The position numbers and the translations under genes are program-made. A model generated the notes under the pieces. It was not told where the DNA came from. It made no database searches and was given only the letters and a program-made list of their open reading frames with translations. From Sphingomonas sp. (lineage in GTDB: Bacteria > Pseudomonadota > Alphaproteobacteria > Sphingomonadales > Sphingomonadaceae): a stretch of DNA of 64,000 nucleotides. The stretch lies in NCBI GenBank assembly GCA_017304655.1, contig JAFKLY010000003.1:434001-498000 (forward strand), in the 5' to 3' direction. Below are positions 18,972 through 28,309 of this stretch, piece by piece. Each line of letters starts with the position of its first letter. Within the stretch, counting starts at the first letter, position 1.

Positions 18972-19993
18972 CGATGATCATCGACTGCCATGGCCATTAT
19001 ACGGTTCTGCCCAAGGCGCATGACGAATGGCGCGAACAGCAGAAGGCCGCCTTCAAGGCTGGCCAGCCTGCCCCGCCCTACCCCGAAATTTCGGACGACG
19101 AGATTCGCGAGACCATCGAGAAGAACCAGCTGCGCCTCATCAAGGAGCGTGGCGCGGACATGACGATCTTCTCGCCGCGTGCCTCGGCCATGGCGCCGCA
19201 TGTCGGCGATCAGTCGGTCGCCGTGCCGTGGGCGCAGGCCTGCAACAATCTGATCGCGCGCGTGGTCGATCTGTTCCCGGAGACTTTCGCCGGCGTCTGC
19301 ATGTTGCCGCAGTCGGTCGAGGCGGACATGACCAGCTCGATCGCTGAGCTGGACCGCTGCGTCAACGAGCTCGGCTTCATCGGCTGCAACCTCAATCCGG
19401 ATGCCAGCGGCGGCCATTTCAAGCAGCCGCCGCTCACCGACAAGTTCTGGTATCCCTTCTACGAGAAGATGGTCGAGCTGGACGTGCCGGCGATGATCCA
19501 CGTCTCGGGCAGCTGCAACCATGCGATGCATGCGACCGGCGCTTATTATATCGCTGCCGACACCATCGCTTTCATGCAGCTCCTCGAAGGCAATCTGTTC
19601 AAGGATTTCCCGACGCTGCGCTTCATCATTCCGCACGGCGGCGGCGGCGTGCCCTATCACTGGGGGCGCTACCGGGGCCTGGCGGACATGCTCAAGCAGC
19701 CCAGCCTCGATACCCACCTGATGAACAACGTGTTCTTCGACACATGCGTCTATCACCAGCCGGGCATCAACCTCCTCAACGAGGTGATCGAGACCAAGAA
19801 CATCCTGTTCGGCAGCGAGATGGTCGGCGCGGTGCGCGGCATCGACCCGACCACGGGCTTCTATTTCGACGACACCAAGCGCTACATCGACGCGCTTCCT
19901 ATCACCGACGACCAGCGCCACGCGATTTTCGAGGGCAATACGCGGCGGGTCTTCCCCCGTCTCGACGCCAAGCTGAAAGCACGCGGGCTCTAA
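18968..19993 (+). CDS. ligJ: 4-Oxalomesaconate hydratase
   Basis: 341 aa, amidohydrolase-2 family. LigJ adds water to the keto form of 4-carboxy-hexenedioate made by LigU, giving 4-carboxy-4-hydroxy-2-oxoadipate. The zinc-binding start is IIDCHGHYT with His8 and His10. Other matching parts are ERGADMTIFSPRASAMAPHV, IGCNLNPDASGG, MIHVSGSCN, IIPHGGGGVPYHWGRYRG and LFGSEMVGAVRG. It is coupled by ATGA overlap to the preceding dehydrogenase and followed 24 bp later by ligA. Confidence 0.95.
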   Translation: MTMIIDCHGHYTVLPKAHDEWREQQKAAFKAGQPAPPYPEISDDEIRETIEKNQLRLIKERGADMTIFSPRASAMAPHVGDQSVAVPWAQACNNLIARVVDLFPETFAGVCMLPQSVEADMTSSIAELDRCVNELGFIGCNLNPDASGGHFKQPPLTDKFWYPFYEKMVELDVPAMIHVSGSCNHAMHATGAYYIAADTIAFMQLLEGNLFKDFPTLRFIIPHGGGGVPYHWGRYRGLADMLKQPSLDTHLMNNVFFDTCVYHQPGINLLNEVIETKNILFGSEMVGAVRGIDPTTGFYFDDTKRYIDALPITDDQRHAIFEGNTRRVFPRLDAKLKARGL

Positions 19994-20017
19994 GCCATCC
20001 TCCAGGAGTGGAACACC

Positions 20018-21344
<1,327 letters not shown>

Positions 21345-21412
21345 TCGACTTTACGACGGGGGCGGCCGCGCCGTCCCCGTCGCTGCCACCCCCTCATCTA
21401 CGGGAGACCGAT

Positions 21413-22360
21413 ATGCGTATCGCACTCGCAGGCGCCGGTGCATTCGGCGAAAAGCATCTGGACGGCCTCAGGAATATCGACGGCGTGGAGATCACCTCCG
21501 TGATCAGCCGCCGGGCCGAGCAGGCGGCGGAAGTCGCCGCCAAATATGGCGCCAAGCACAGCGGCACCGAGCTCGACGAAGCGCTCGCGCGCGACGATGT
21601 CGACGCCGTCATCCTTTGCACGCCGACCCAGCTCCACGCCGAGCAGGCCATTGCCTGCATGAATGCCGGCAAGCATGTGCAGGTCGAGATTCCGCTGGCG
21701 GACAGCTGGGCGGACAGCCAGGCCGTCCTCGCCAAGAGCCAGGAAACCGGCCTTGTCTGCATGGTCGGCCACACGCGCCGCTTCAACCCCAGCCACCAAT
21801 ATGTCCACAACAAGATCGTGGCCGGTGAGCTCGCCATCCAGCAGATGGACGTGCAGACCTATTTCTTCCGCCGCAAGAACATGAACGCCAAGGGCGAGCC
21901 CCGCTCCTGGACGGACCATCTGCTCTGGCACCACGCCGCGCACACGGTGGACCTGTTCGCCTATCAGACCGGCAAGATCGTCCAGGCGCATGCCGTGCAG
22001 GGGCCGATCCATCCCGAGCTCGGCATCGCCATGGACATGTCGATCCAGCTCAAGAGCGAGACGGGCGCGATCTGCACCCTCTCCCTCTCGTTCAACAATG
22101 ATGGGCCGCTCGGCACCTTCTTCCGCTACATCGGTGACACGGCCACCTACATCGCCCGCTACGACGATCTGGTGAGCGGCAAGGAAGAGCCGATCGACCT
22201 GACCGGCGTCACCGTCTCGAACAACGGCATCGAGCTGCAGGATCGCGAGTTCATCGCCGCGATCCGCGAGGGCCGCGAGCCGAACAGCTCGGTCGCCAAG
22301 GTGCTCGATTGCTATCGCGTGCTGGGCGAGCTGGAAGTGCAGCTTAACGCACAGGGCTGA
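21413..22360 (+). CDS. ligC: 4-Carboxy-2-hydroxymuconate-6-semialdehyde dehydrogenase
   Basis: 315 aa, the length of SYK-6 LigC. It is a Gfo/Idh/MocA-fold dehydrogenase that oxidises the hemiacetal form of the ring-cleavage product with NAD(P) to 2-pyrone-4,6-dicarboxylate, the LigI substrate. The dinucleotide site is ALAGAGAFGEKH. Further markers are CTPTQLHAEQAIACMNAGKH, VQVEIPLADS, GHTRRFNPSHQYVH and the DHLLWHHAAHTVDLF segment. It is the last gene of the rightward operon and is followed by a hairpin terminator. Confidence 0.96.
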   Translation: MRIALAGAGAFGEKHLDGLRNIDGVEITSVISRRAEQAAEVAAKYGAKHSGTELDEALARDDVDAVILCTPTQLHAEQAIACMNAGKHVQVEIPLADSWADSQAVLAKSQETGLVCMVGHTRRFNPSHQYVHNKIVAGELAIQQMDVQTYFFRRKNMNAKGEPRSWTDHLLWHHAAHTVDLFAYQTGKIVQAHAVQGPIHPELGIAMDMSIQLKSETGAICTLSLSFNNDGPLGTFFRYIGDTATYIARYDDLVSGKEEPIDLTGVTVSNNGIELQDREFIAAIREGREPNSSVAKVLDCYRVLGELEVQLNAQG

Positions 22361-22396
22361 TCACTCGTCTTATCCGCCGTCGCAAGACGGGAACCG

Positions 22397-22426
22397 AAGC
22401 CTTGCCGAAGCAATTCGGCAAGGCTT
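22397..22426 (+). terminator. Rho-independent-like terminator after ligC
   Basis: A perfect 13-bp stem (AAGCCTTGCCGAA with its complement) around a GCAA loop, 36 bp after the ligC stop and followed by TTGTCGTT. It marks the end of the regulator-dehydrogenase-ligJABC transcript. Confidence 0.75.
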
Positions 22427-22560
22427 TGTCGTTATGGGCGCCAGCGCGTGCCCACTTGCGCCACGGGCATGATGCGGTCAGACAAGCGGCCGCGAAGACA
22501 ACAGCAACTGCTGGCGCACCGGCAAAACACAAGAACCGCCGGTTCTGGAGGAGAGGAAGA

Positions 22561-22950
22561 ATGCCGATTGGCGCCGAGCTGGACGCCGCATTGCGCGCCT
22601 TTGCGCAAACCGAGCGAGAGATCGTCACGCTCGGCGAGCGACTGACGCCGGAAACGACGACCGACTTCGCCCTGCTCCGGCGCGATCTGGCGCTGTGCTT
22701 CGCGCGCGTGGGCGCGGCGCTTGAGGCAGACCCTTTCCTGAAAGCCGATGCCGCTCTGCTGACGCAGGCAACACGCCTGCTCTCGGCCTTCCGCACGCAG
22801 AATGCGATCAATCAGGCAGACTGGCCGGTCATCCGCGTGCGTGACGACATGGCCGGCTATCGTCAGGCCGTGAAGACCCTCGTCGAACGGTCCGGGGATT
22901 TCTGGCACTGGGTTGCCCAGAGGCTCGGGTTCGACAGGCGGCAGGTCTAG
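22561..22950 (+). CDS. Small protein of unknown function
   Basis: 129 aa. The start follows a very strong GGAGGAGAGGAAG ribosome site, which argues for a real gene; an open frame extends upstream but overlaps the ligC terminator. The protein is mainly helical by eye (IGAELDAALRAFAQTEREIV, RRDLALCFARVGAALEAD, ending FWHWVAQRLGFDRRQV) and has no signal peptide or recognised motif. It sits alone between the lig operon and the aldo/keto reductase operon, 69 bp before the latter. Function unknown. Confidence 0.55.
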   Translation: MPIGAELDAALRAFAQTEREIVTLGERLTPETTTDFALLRRDLALCFARVGAALEADPFLKADAALLTQATRLLSAFRTQNAINQADWPVIRVRDDMAGYRQAVKTLVERSGDFWHWVAQRLGFDRRQV

Positions 22951-23019
22951 CGAGCCGGAGCGGCGATTTCCGGCCATCGCGCGATTGATTTTTGGGCGCG
23001 CCGGGGACACAAGCCCGGC

Positions 23020-24045
23020 ATGACCTCGCCAGCCACGCCCCTCCCCACCCGCTCCCTCGGTTCCGCACAGGTTTCTGCCGTCAGCCTGGGCTGCATGAAC
23101 CTCTCCCATGCCTATGACGTCGCGCCCGACGAAGCGCAGGCAAGCGCCCTGCTCAATCGCGCGCTGGACCTGGGCGTTACCCATCTCGATAGCGCCGCGC
23201 TTTATGGCTCGGGCGCCAACGAGCGGCTGATCGCCAAGGCCGTGGGCCACCGGCGCAAGGACTTCTTCCTCGCCAGCAAATGCGTGCTCGACCTGATCGA
23301 CGGCAATCGCGTGCTCGATGGCCGGCCGGAGACGATCACCGGATCGCTGGAGCGCTCGCTGCAGCGGCTGAACACCGACTTCATCGACCTCTATTACATG
23401 CACCGGCTGGACCGGAACGTGCCGGTCGAGGAGTCGATGGGCGCCCTCGTCCGCGCGAAGGAGGCCGGCAAGATCGGCGCCATCGGCCTCTCGGAAATGT
23501 CCGCCGCCACGATCCGCCGCGCCCATGCGGTCCACCCGATCACGGCGATCCAGTCCGAATATTCGCCCTGGGTGCGCAACCCGGAAGTCGCGGTGCTGGA
23601 TGCTTGCCGCGAACTCGGCATCAGCTTCGTCGCCTTCTCGCCCGTCGCGCGCGGCATGCTCGCCGGCGCCATCACCAGCACGGACTTCGCGCCCGGCGAC
23701 ATCCGCATCCCCATGCCGCGCTTCCAGGAGCCGAACTTCAGCCATAACCTCAAGCTCGCCGAGCGCTTCAACGCGGTCGCCGCGGGCCTCGGCATCACGC
23801 CCGCGCAGCTCAGCCTCGCCTGGGTGCTGGCGCGCGATCCGCGCATCATCGCCATCCCCGGCACGCGCAGCATCGCGCATCTGGAAGAGAATGTCGCCGC
23901 CGCCAGCATCACCCTGCCCGTCGAGGCGGTGGCGCAGGTCGATGCGATCTTCGCGCCCGGCGCCGTCGCCGGCCCGCGCTATCCCGCGCCGGTGCAGACG
24001 CAGATCGACACCGAGCTGCTGCCTGAAGAAATGGCGCAGGCATGA
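23020..24045 (+). CDS. Aldo/keto reductase
   Basis: 341 aa, an NADP-dependent TIM-barrel oxidoreductase. The catalytic tetrad is recognisable: Asp in LDSAALYGSG (with the Tyr), Lys in FFLASKC and His in YYMHRLD. SLGCMNLSH at the start and the C-terminal IAIPGTRSIAHLEENV (cofactor pocket) are typical of the YakC/AKR13-like group. The stop overlaps the next start (ATGA), making an operon with a SnoaL protein and a thioesterase. It may reduce an aromatic aldehyde or ketone; the true substrate is unknown. Confidence 0.88.
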   Translation: MTSPATPLPTRSLGSAQVSAVSLGCMNLSHAYDVAPDEAQASALLNRALDLGVTHLDSAALYGSGANERLIAKAVGHRRKDFFLASKCVLDLIDGNRVLDGRPETITGSLERSLQRLNTDFIDLYYMHRLDRNVPVEESMGALVRAKEAGKIGAIGLSEMSAATIRRAHAVHPITAIQSEYSPWVRNPEVAVLDACRELGISFVAFSPVARGMLAGAITSTDFAPGDIRIPMPRFQEPNFSHNLKLAERFNAVAAGLGITPAQLSLAWVLARDPRIIAIPGTRSIAHLEENVAAASITLPVEAVAQVDAIFAPGAVAGPRYPAPVQTQIDTELLPEEMAQA

Positions 24046-24479
24046 GCATGGACGAGGCGACGCGCCGCGCGATCGAGTGGGACTGCACCAAGCTCATCAA
24101 TCGCTACACGCTGCTCAATGACGCGGCGGACTGGGACGCGGTGGCCGCGCTCTACACAGAAGACGGCCAGATGGCCCGCCCCAGCGCGCCTGACCAGCCG
24201 ATCGTGGGGCGCGAGGCTATCCTGGCCGCCTTCAAGGCACGGCCGGGCCGGGCGCAGCGCCATGTCATCTCCAACATCGTGGTCGATGCGATCAGCGAGA
24301 CCGAGGCCAGCGCCGTCTGCGTCATCGTGCTCTATCAGGGCACGGCGAGCGCGGAAGGCGGCCTGCCGGTGCGCGATCCCAGCGGCCCGCTGATCGGAAC
24401 CTACACGGACCGCCTGCGCAAGACCGCCGAGGGCTGGCGGTTCGCCGAGCGACGCGGCGGACTGGATTTCGCGCCATGA
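24042..24479 (+). CDS. SnoaL/NTF2-like protein
   Basis: 145 aa. A compact single-domain NTF2-like cone: LINRYTLLNDAADWDAVAAL, YTEDGQMARP, a VGREAIL helix and a C-terminal sheet ending WRFAERRGGLDF. This fold hosts cofactor-free isomerases, lyases and dehydratases as well as ring-hydroxylating dioxygenase small subunits. It is fused by overlapping codons (ATGA) to the reductase upstream and the thioesterase downstream, so the three likely act on one substrate. Which reaction it does cannot be told. Confidence 0.75.
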   Translation: MSMDEATRRAIEWDCTKLINRYTLLNDAADWDAVAALYTEDGQMARPSAPDQPIVGREAILAAFKARPGRAQRHVISNIVVDAISETEASAVCVIVLYQGTASAEGGLPVRDPSGPLIGTYTDRLRKTAEGWRFAERRGGLDFAP

Positions 24480-24919
24480 GCACCGACACCCCGGATTTCG
24501 CCGCCTTCCTCTCGCGCCCCTACCGCATCGAGTGGGGCCATTGCGATCCCGCCGGCATCGTCTATGCGCCGCGCTTCCTGGAGATGTTTGGCGAGAGCAC
24601 CATCATGCTCTTCGAAAAGGCGCTGGGCGTGCGCAAGCGCGACATGCTCAAGGCGCAAGGCGTCATCGGCTTCCCCATGGTGGACGTCTCCGCCCGCTTT
24701 CTGCGCCCCGCAGCCTATAGCGACGAGGTGCTGCTGGAAGCCGAGGCGCCCGCCTTCGGCAACTCCAGCTTCACCATCCGCCACCGCCTGCTCAAGGATG
24801 GCGCCGTCTGCGTGGAAGGCACCGAAAAGCGCGTCTGGACCGTCCGCGACACCGACCGCCCCGGCGGCATGCGCGCCGAACGCGTGCCGGACGCCGTGCG
24901 GGAGATGTTTGCGCGGTAG
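24476..24919 (+). CDS. 4-Hydroxybenzoyl-CoA thioesterase family (hotdog) acyl-CoA thioesterase
   Basis: 147 aa, single hotdog domain. WGHCDPAGIVYAPRFLEMF carries the catalytic aspartate (HCDPAG) of the Pseudomonas-type 4-hydroxybenzoyl-CoA thioesterases, and the sheet shows VDVSARFLRPAAYSDEVLLE. It hydrolyses a CoA thioester to the free acid. In this aromatic context an aroyl-CoA is likely; sphingomonads use such an enzyme (VceB) for vanilloyl-CoA. A DUF849 enzyme that could produce aroyl-CoA lies 16 kb away. Start overlaps the SnoaL stop (ATGA). Confidence 0.85.
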   Translation: MSTDTPDFAAFLSRPYRIEWGHCDPAGIVYAPRFLEMFGESTIMLFEKALGVRKRDMLKAQGVIGFPMVDVSARFLRPAAYSDEVLLEAEAPAFGNSSFTIRHRLLKDGAVCVEGTEKRVWTVRDTDRPGGMRAERVPDAVREMFAR

Positions 24920-25035
24920 GGGTTGGGCGGAGGGCGGCCTTGGCGCGACGGCGATTATACGCAGCCTGCCGGGATAGGCATTCAACAGACCGCCTCCAGT
25001 TAGAGCATTTCTGGGGACGCTCCGGAAAGTCTTCT

Positions 25036-25056
25036 TTCGGCCTCCGATCGGCCGAA
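25036..25056. terminator. Hairpin downstream of the thioesterase operon
   Basis: A perfect 7-bp GC-rich stem (TTCGGCC/GGCCGAA) around seven bases, 117 bp after the thioesterase stop. No U-run follows. It lies in a 228-bp geneless stretch that ends at the lower-GC insertion; nothing else is seen there. Confidence 0.35.
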
Positions 25057-25147
25057 GCGGCCGTTTAATCACATCGTCTCAACCCATCAAGCGAAAGTCG
25101 GTTTCGTCGGACTAACGACACCGGCACACCTGAGATCGGGAGAAGCG

Positions 25148-25669
25148 CTACGCTGCAGTAACTGGCCCGTTCATGGCATTGTCCATCGCATCAACCACGC
25201 GCCGAAACCGTCCAACTTCGTCCCGAAACGTTGCCAGAAAACCGAGGAAGTAAACGCCGATCATCATTAGGGCGAACTGCTCGCCTTCCTCCAGGACCTT
25301 TAGCGCCTCTGGATTACCCTTCTCCTCCTCTCGGTAGAGATTTTGCAATGCCAAGATTTTTGCGACGCGTTTTGGGGAATCAAGATTATGCGCGAGGTCA
25401 TTTCTCTGGGAATTGTACGAAACGCCAATCTTCCACATGGAATTGTCCTGCTCCCGCAGTGACATGGCGCGAGCTAAGTGGAGCTTCTGGGCAAAAGACA
25501 AGCGCGCCTCATCGAGAGGCTCCGCGTGAAAGACGAAGGTTGAGATAATTCCGTCGAGCAGCTCCTCGATTAGAATATGGGCTTTCAGGACAATTACAAT
25601 CGTGTCGTCGAGATTATTGAATTGCTCAATGAACCGCTTCTGTGCGGCGGGAAGCGCACCCTCAGTCAT
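25148..25669 (-). CDS. Unknown protein of the toxin-antitoxin island
   Basis: 173 aa, predominantly alpha-helical, with no signal peptide or membrane segment. It has IVIVLKAHILIEELLDGI early on and a RNDLAHNLDSPKRV segment in the middle. The spacing and the R-x(3-5)-H-type motif (RNDLAH) are reminiscent of HEPN-like or Abi/DUF4145-type RNA-binding proteins, which often sit in defence or toxin loci, but this is not a firm assignment. A GGAGGG ribosome site precedes the ATG. It is the last gene of the minus-strand island and its base composition is lower in GC than the flanks. Confidence 0.6.
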   Translation of the reverse strand: MTEGALPAAQKRFIEQFNNLDDTIVIVLKAHILIEELLDGIISTFVFHAEPLDEARLSFAQKLHLARAMSLREQDNSMWKIGVSYNSQRNDLAHNLDSPKRVAKILALQNLYREEEKGNPEALKVLEEGEQFALMMIGVYFLGFLATFRDEVGRFRRVVDAMDNAMNGPVTAA

Positions 25670-25686
25670 CGCGCCCTCCAATGATC

Positions 25687-26157
25687 TTAGGCAGCGCGCT
25701 TGCGCCAGTAGCGACGCTCCTCAACGTCGTCACGGAAATCGAGAAGCATCGGAATGGGCGGCTGCTCGGATTTCATGGCATTGTAGGCCTCTACATCCGT
25801 GGACAGTTGAACGCAGTCCCCAACGATTTGCTCTCTCCGCTGGATAAACGCCTTTTGCATGTGCTCTCGAGGCGCGTCCTGCATCATGGCCCAGAAGGTG
25901 TGCTGGACTCCGCCACGAGTGACCCGCACGGCATGGTTTACCCTGTAGCGCCGACCTTCCTTGTCCGTCGCGTATTCCTCCCTAAGCGCCGTGGCCATAT
26001 CTTCGGCCAACCTCGCGAACGGGTCTAGATCGGGAATCTGAATCATACCCCTCTGAACACCCCACTGCACGGCCTCGCGAGCAGTGGCGGGCAACTGACC
26101 GTTTTCTTTTTCAAATGCGTGCCAGACTTTTTGGAGCTGCTCTTTGTACGTGGCCAT
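25687..26157 (-). CDS. Unknown protein next to a HigA-ImmA/IrrE gene
   Basis: 156 aa. No family recognised. The N-terminus YKEQLQKVWHAFEKENGQLP and a helix-rich middle (FARLAEDMATALREEY) precede a beta-rich RRYRVNHAVRVTRGGVQHTFW. The protein ends in a basic tail (ERRYWRKRAA). It begins 10 bp after the stop of the HigA-peptidase fusion and ends 18 bp before the next gene, so all four genes of the island read as one leftward operon. It may be the substrate or partner of the ImmA-like peptidase, an inference from position only. Confidence 0.6.
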   Translation of the reverse strand: MATYKEQLQKVWHAFEKENGQLPATAREAVQWGVQRGMIQIPDLDPFARLAEDMATALREEYATDKEGRRYRVNHAVRVTRGGVQHTFWAMMQDAPREHMQKAFIQRREQIVGDCVQLSTDVEAYNAMKSEQPPIPMLLDFRDDVEERRYWRKRAA

Positions 26158-26167
26158 GTCCGAATCC

Positions 26168-27301
26168 TCAGAATGTCACCGGGGCGACACTGCCCCATCC
26201 ATCAACCACGGCGCCGCCGAGTAGATGCTGCCGAATTTTCACCTTGTGCCGGTTCAGCCAATCGTAGCGATCCATCCGGCGCTGCAGCTGCCCAACGACA
26301 ATTCCAGGATGTCGGCCCACTCGTCCCGCAAATCCCAACACATCCTTTTCAGCGATGTAGGGGTATTTGCGCGTGTAGAAGGACTCGAGTTCAGCCGCTG
26401 GAACGCAGCATTCCTGCGCGGCCGCGTTAGCCACCTTCTCCTCGGGAGGAAGCTCATCCTCTTTGGCGGCAGACTCGATGTCGACATCTATCTGCGATCC
26501 ATCCAGATCGCCGCGCCCGTCACCGTTAAAGACGTGCTCAATCTCGTGCCTCAGGACGAACCAGAAATTGTCAATGCGATCATGGCGCGTCGTGAGGCCG
26601 ACAACCGGGGACTTTTTGTCGAGCCAGAAGCAAACGCCATCAATATTGGCCTTGGGTAAGGTCTCCACGACAACGAGCCTGATACCGCACTCGGCGAGGT
26701 TGCGCGGCACGTGCCGTATCTCTTCGGGGTCCCGCATATAGCGCGGCATCTCGCTTACAAACGATTTGAGCTTGGACTCGGAATAGGCCGGCACGGTCAT
26801 CTCGGAGGCAATCTGCCGAACCCTGAAGAGCCAAGCCAACTGTGTAGCGGGAGTGTCGCTGTAGTCTGCCTTCTTCGCGGCATGCGCCATATGAGGGACT
26901 TTGGACAGGTCATTCTTGCAGAAAAACCTCATTACCTGAGCTTCGAGAAGGCCGATGTCCGTATCAGCGAGCCAGCCCCGCTTGATCATTTCTCGGATGG
27001 GGAAGGCCGTCTGAAGTCGCGCCCTGCGTTCCACGGCAGGATCAGGCGCCTTGGCATTGGCCATTTCGTATGCCTGCTGGAGGTTCGCAAAATAGTCGGC
27101 GGACACATCAAAGGCCTTGCCGAGCGACTTGGCCATTTCGGGGCTGATACCCCGCTTGCCGGAGACGATGAGATTGACCGCCTGCTCCGGCACGCCAAGA
27201 ATGTACGCAAGATCTCGCTGAGACCACTCACGGGCCTCGAGCTCCTCACGCACATAGTCGCCCGGATGGGCGATGTCCTCAAAACATGCAGCTATATTCA
27301 T
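26168..27301 (-). CDS. higA: HigA-type antitoxin fused to an ImmA/IrrE-like metallopeptidase
   Basis: 377 aa, far longer than a 100-aa HigA. Residues about 10-80 are the XRE-type HTH of HigA antitoxins (HPGDYVREELEAREWSQRDL, NLIVSGKRGISPEMAKSL, FDVSADYF). The long C-terminal part contains HEIEH (His252, Glu253, His256), the zinc-protease motif of ImmA/IrrE (M78), with a further acidic stretch DELPPEEKVANAAAQE supplying the usual third ligand region. It lies 10 bp after the higB stop. It should neutralise HigB and repress its own promoter; the peptidase may allow stress-triggered cleavage, as IrrE and ImmA do with repressors. Confidence 0.85.
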   Translation of the reverse strand: MNIAACFEDIAHPGDYVREELEAREWSQRDLAYILGVPEQAVNLIVSGKRGISPEMAKSLGKAFDVSADYFANLQQAYEMANAKAPDPAVERRARLQTAFPIREMIKRGWLADTDIGLLEAQVMRFFCKNDLSKVPHMAHAAKKADYSDTPATQLAWLFRVRQIASEMTVPAYSESKLKSFVSEMPRYMRDPEEIRHVPRNLAECGIRLVVVETLPKANIDGVCFWLDKKSPVVGLTTRHDRIDNFWFVLRHEIEHVFNGDGRGDLDGSQIDVDIESAAKEDELPPEEKVANAAAQECCVPAAELESFYTRKYPYIAEKDVLGFAGRVGRHPGIVVGQLQRRMDRYDWLNRHKVKIRQHLLGGAVVDGWGSVAPVTF

Positions 27302-27311
27302 ACACGGACCC

Positions 27312-27608
27312 CTAGTGCGTATCGGCGATCGCCGTGATCGTTATCACTGGCGGCCGCTCCCCCTCTGAAATTGTAAATTCGATCCGATACTGGTCATTGA
27401 CGCGCACGGAGCGCAGGCCCTCTTTGCCTCCTTGCATTTTTTTGTAATGTAGGCTCTTCAAGTTCCTCAAATCCCGCTCGTCCTTTGCCGCTTCAAGCTG
27501 CACCAGCCGTCTGCGAGCCGCCTTAATGACCGCGAAGGGCAGTCCAAGCCGATGCGCGTCATCGCAACAGATCCGCACAAGATCGTCATTCGCGAACTCA
27601 ATCCTCAT
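27312..27608 (-). CDS. higB: HigB-type toxin (RelE superfamily mRNA interferase)
   Basis: 98 aa. The RelE/ParE fold pattern is clear: helical LPFAVIKAARRRLVQLEAA, then RNLKSLHYKKMQGGKEGLRS (central loop with basic residues) and the strands VRVNDQYRIEF and PPVITITAIADTH, the usual HigB ending. Such toxins cut mRNA on the ribosome. It is the first gene of the leftward island operon, with toxin before antitoxin as is normal for higBA. A perfect inverted repeat lies 37 bp upstream. Confidence 0.88.
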   Translation of the reverse strand: MRIEFANDDLVRICCDDAHRLGLPFAVIKAARRRLVQLEAAKDERDLRNLKSLHYKKMQGGKEGLRSVRVNDQYRIEFTISEGERPPVITITAIADTH

Positions 27609-27644
27609 GCGGAATCAGCCTAAACAACCGAGGGGACAACGTCA

Positions 27645-27679
27645 ATTGCTGACTGAACGCCATGCGTTCAGTCAGCAAT
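27645..27679. promoter_or_regulatory. Perfect 16-bp inverted repeat upstream of higBA
   Basis: Two 16-base arms (27645-27660, 27664-27679) are exact reverse complements around the three bases CAT. It lies 37-71 bp upstream of the higB start, where HigA-type antitoxins bind to autorepress. A hairpin in RNA is an alternative, but there is no U-run. Confidence 0.6.
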
Positions 27680-27696
27680 CACCCGAAAGGAATGCA

Positions 27697-27855
27697 ATGG
27701 AAAAACCCGAGCAAATTTGCGTTCGTGTTCACAGTAAATCCAGAAGTGCGACACGCTTCCTTGAGCTCGTCGCTGCCCCGTTGATCGTGCTGTCTGGTCA
27801 AACGTTCATTCCAGTAATCCGTGTCGAGCGCTTCAGCACCAAAAGCAATGGATAG
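27697..27855 (+). CDS. Possible 52-residue protein
   Basis: An ATG follows GAAAGGAATGC, a passable ribosome site, and opens 52 codons (MEKPEQICVRVHSK at the start, RVERFSTKSNG at the end). The low GC of the stretch matches the adjacent toxin-antitoxin island. No family recognised, and a frame this short can occur by chance. Confidence 0.25.
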   Translation: MEKPEQICVRVHSKSRSATRFLELVAAPLIVLSGQTFIPVIRVERFSTKSNG

Positions 27856-28137
27856 CCCAACCTGAATCGACGGTAGCTCTCAGCGGCCGCGCGCCGGCAC
27901 GTGCATGACCGCTATGCCGGCGACTCCCGCCCACTCAACCCGTTCAGTCGAACCTCCACGCAAACCTATCTCAAACAGAACCGCGATCCAAAATCCCCTC
28001 ACCCCTGTCCTACAGCCGCCCCGCCATGGCAGACCCATCCTCATGCCCCGCGCCCACCTCCCGCGCCCGACTCTCGCCGCCGCGTCATCGCGCCGTCCCC
28101 TGCGGCCGCACCAAAGTTCACGGGGCAAAGTTCACGA

Positions 28138-28169
28138 CCCCGTGCCGTGAACTTCGTGAACTTCCGGCG
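28138..28169. repeat. Dispersed 32-bp repeat, copy 1
   Basis: The 32 bases CCCCGTGCCGTGAACTTCGT... continuing to CCGGCG are identical to a copy at 58664-58695. Both copies lie in intergenic DNA and follow words of opposite sense (AAGTTCA), so the region can fold into a hairpin. Confidence 0.7.
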
Positions 28170-28309
28170 GTCCGCCGGCCCTCCGGCATCGCCCTGCCGC
28201 TCCGATTCGACGACCTGTTCCCGCCTCCCGCATTTCAGGGCTGGCAAAGCCGCAAAAACCGGGCATGTAAGGTCGGAGAAAATCAACGACCTTGGAGAGG
28301 GGGCGCTGG

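Larger units (their letters stand above)
27609..28309. other. 700-bp region between higB and the MFS gene
   Basis: It contains the inverted repeat upstream of higB, a weak 52-codon reading frame, and, close to the MFS gene, repeated AAGTTCACG/CGTGAACTT words including a 32-bp sequence found again elsewhere in the window. The stretch 27860-28100 is Pro/Arg-rich in all frames with no ribosome site, and I see no gene there. It marks the right border of the low-GC island. Confidence 0.5.

Noticed and set aside
27880..28290. Several overlapping 60-185 codon frames between the toxin-antitoxin island and the MFS gene
   Set aside because: All are Pro/Arg-rich with no ribosome sites or motifs and overlap each other in different frames.
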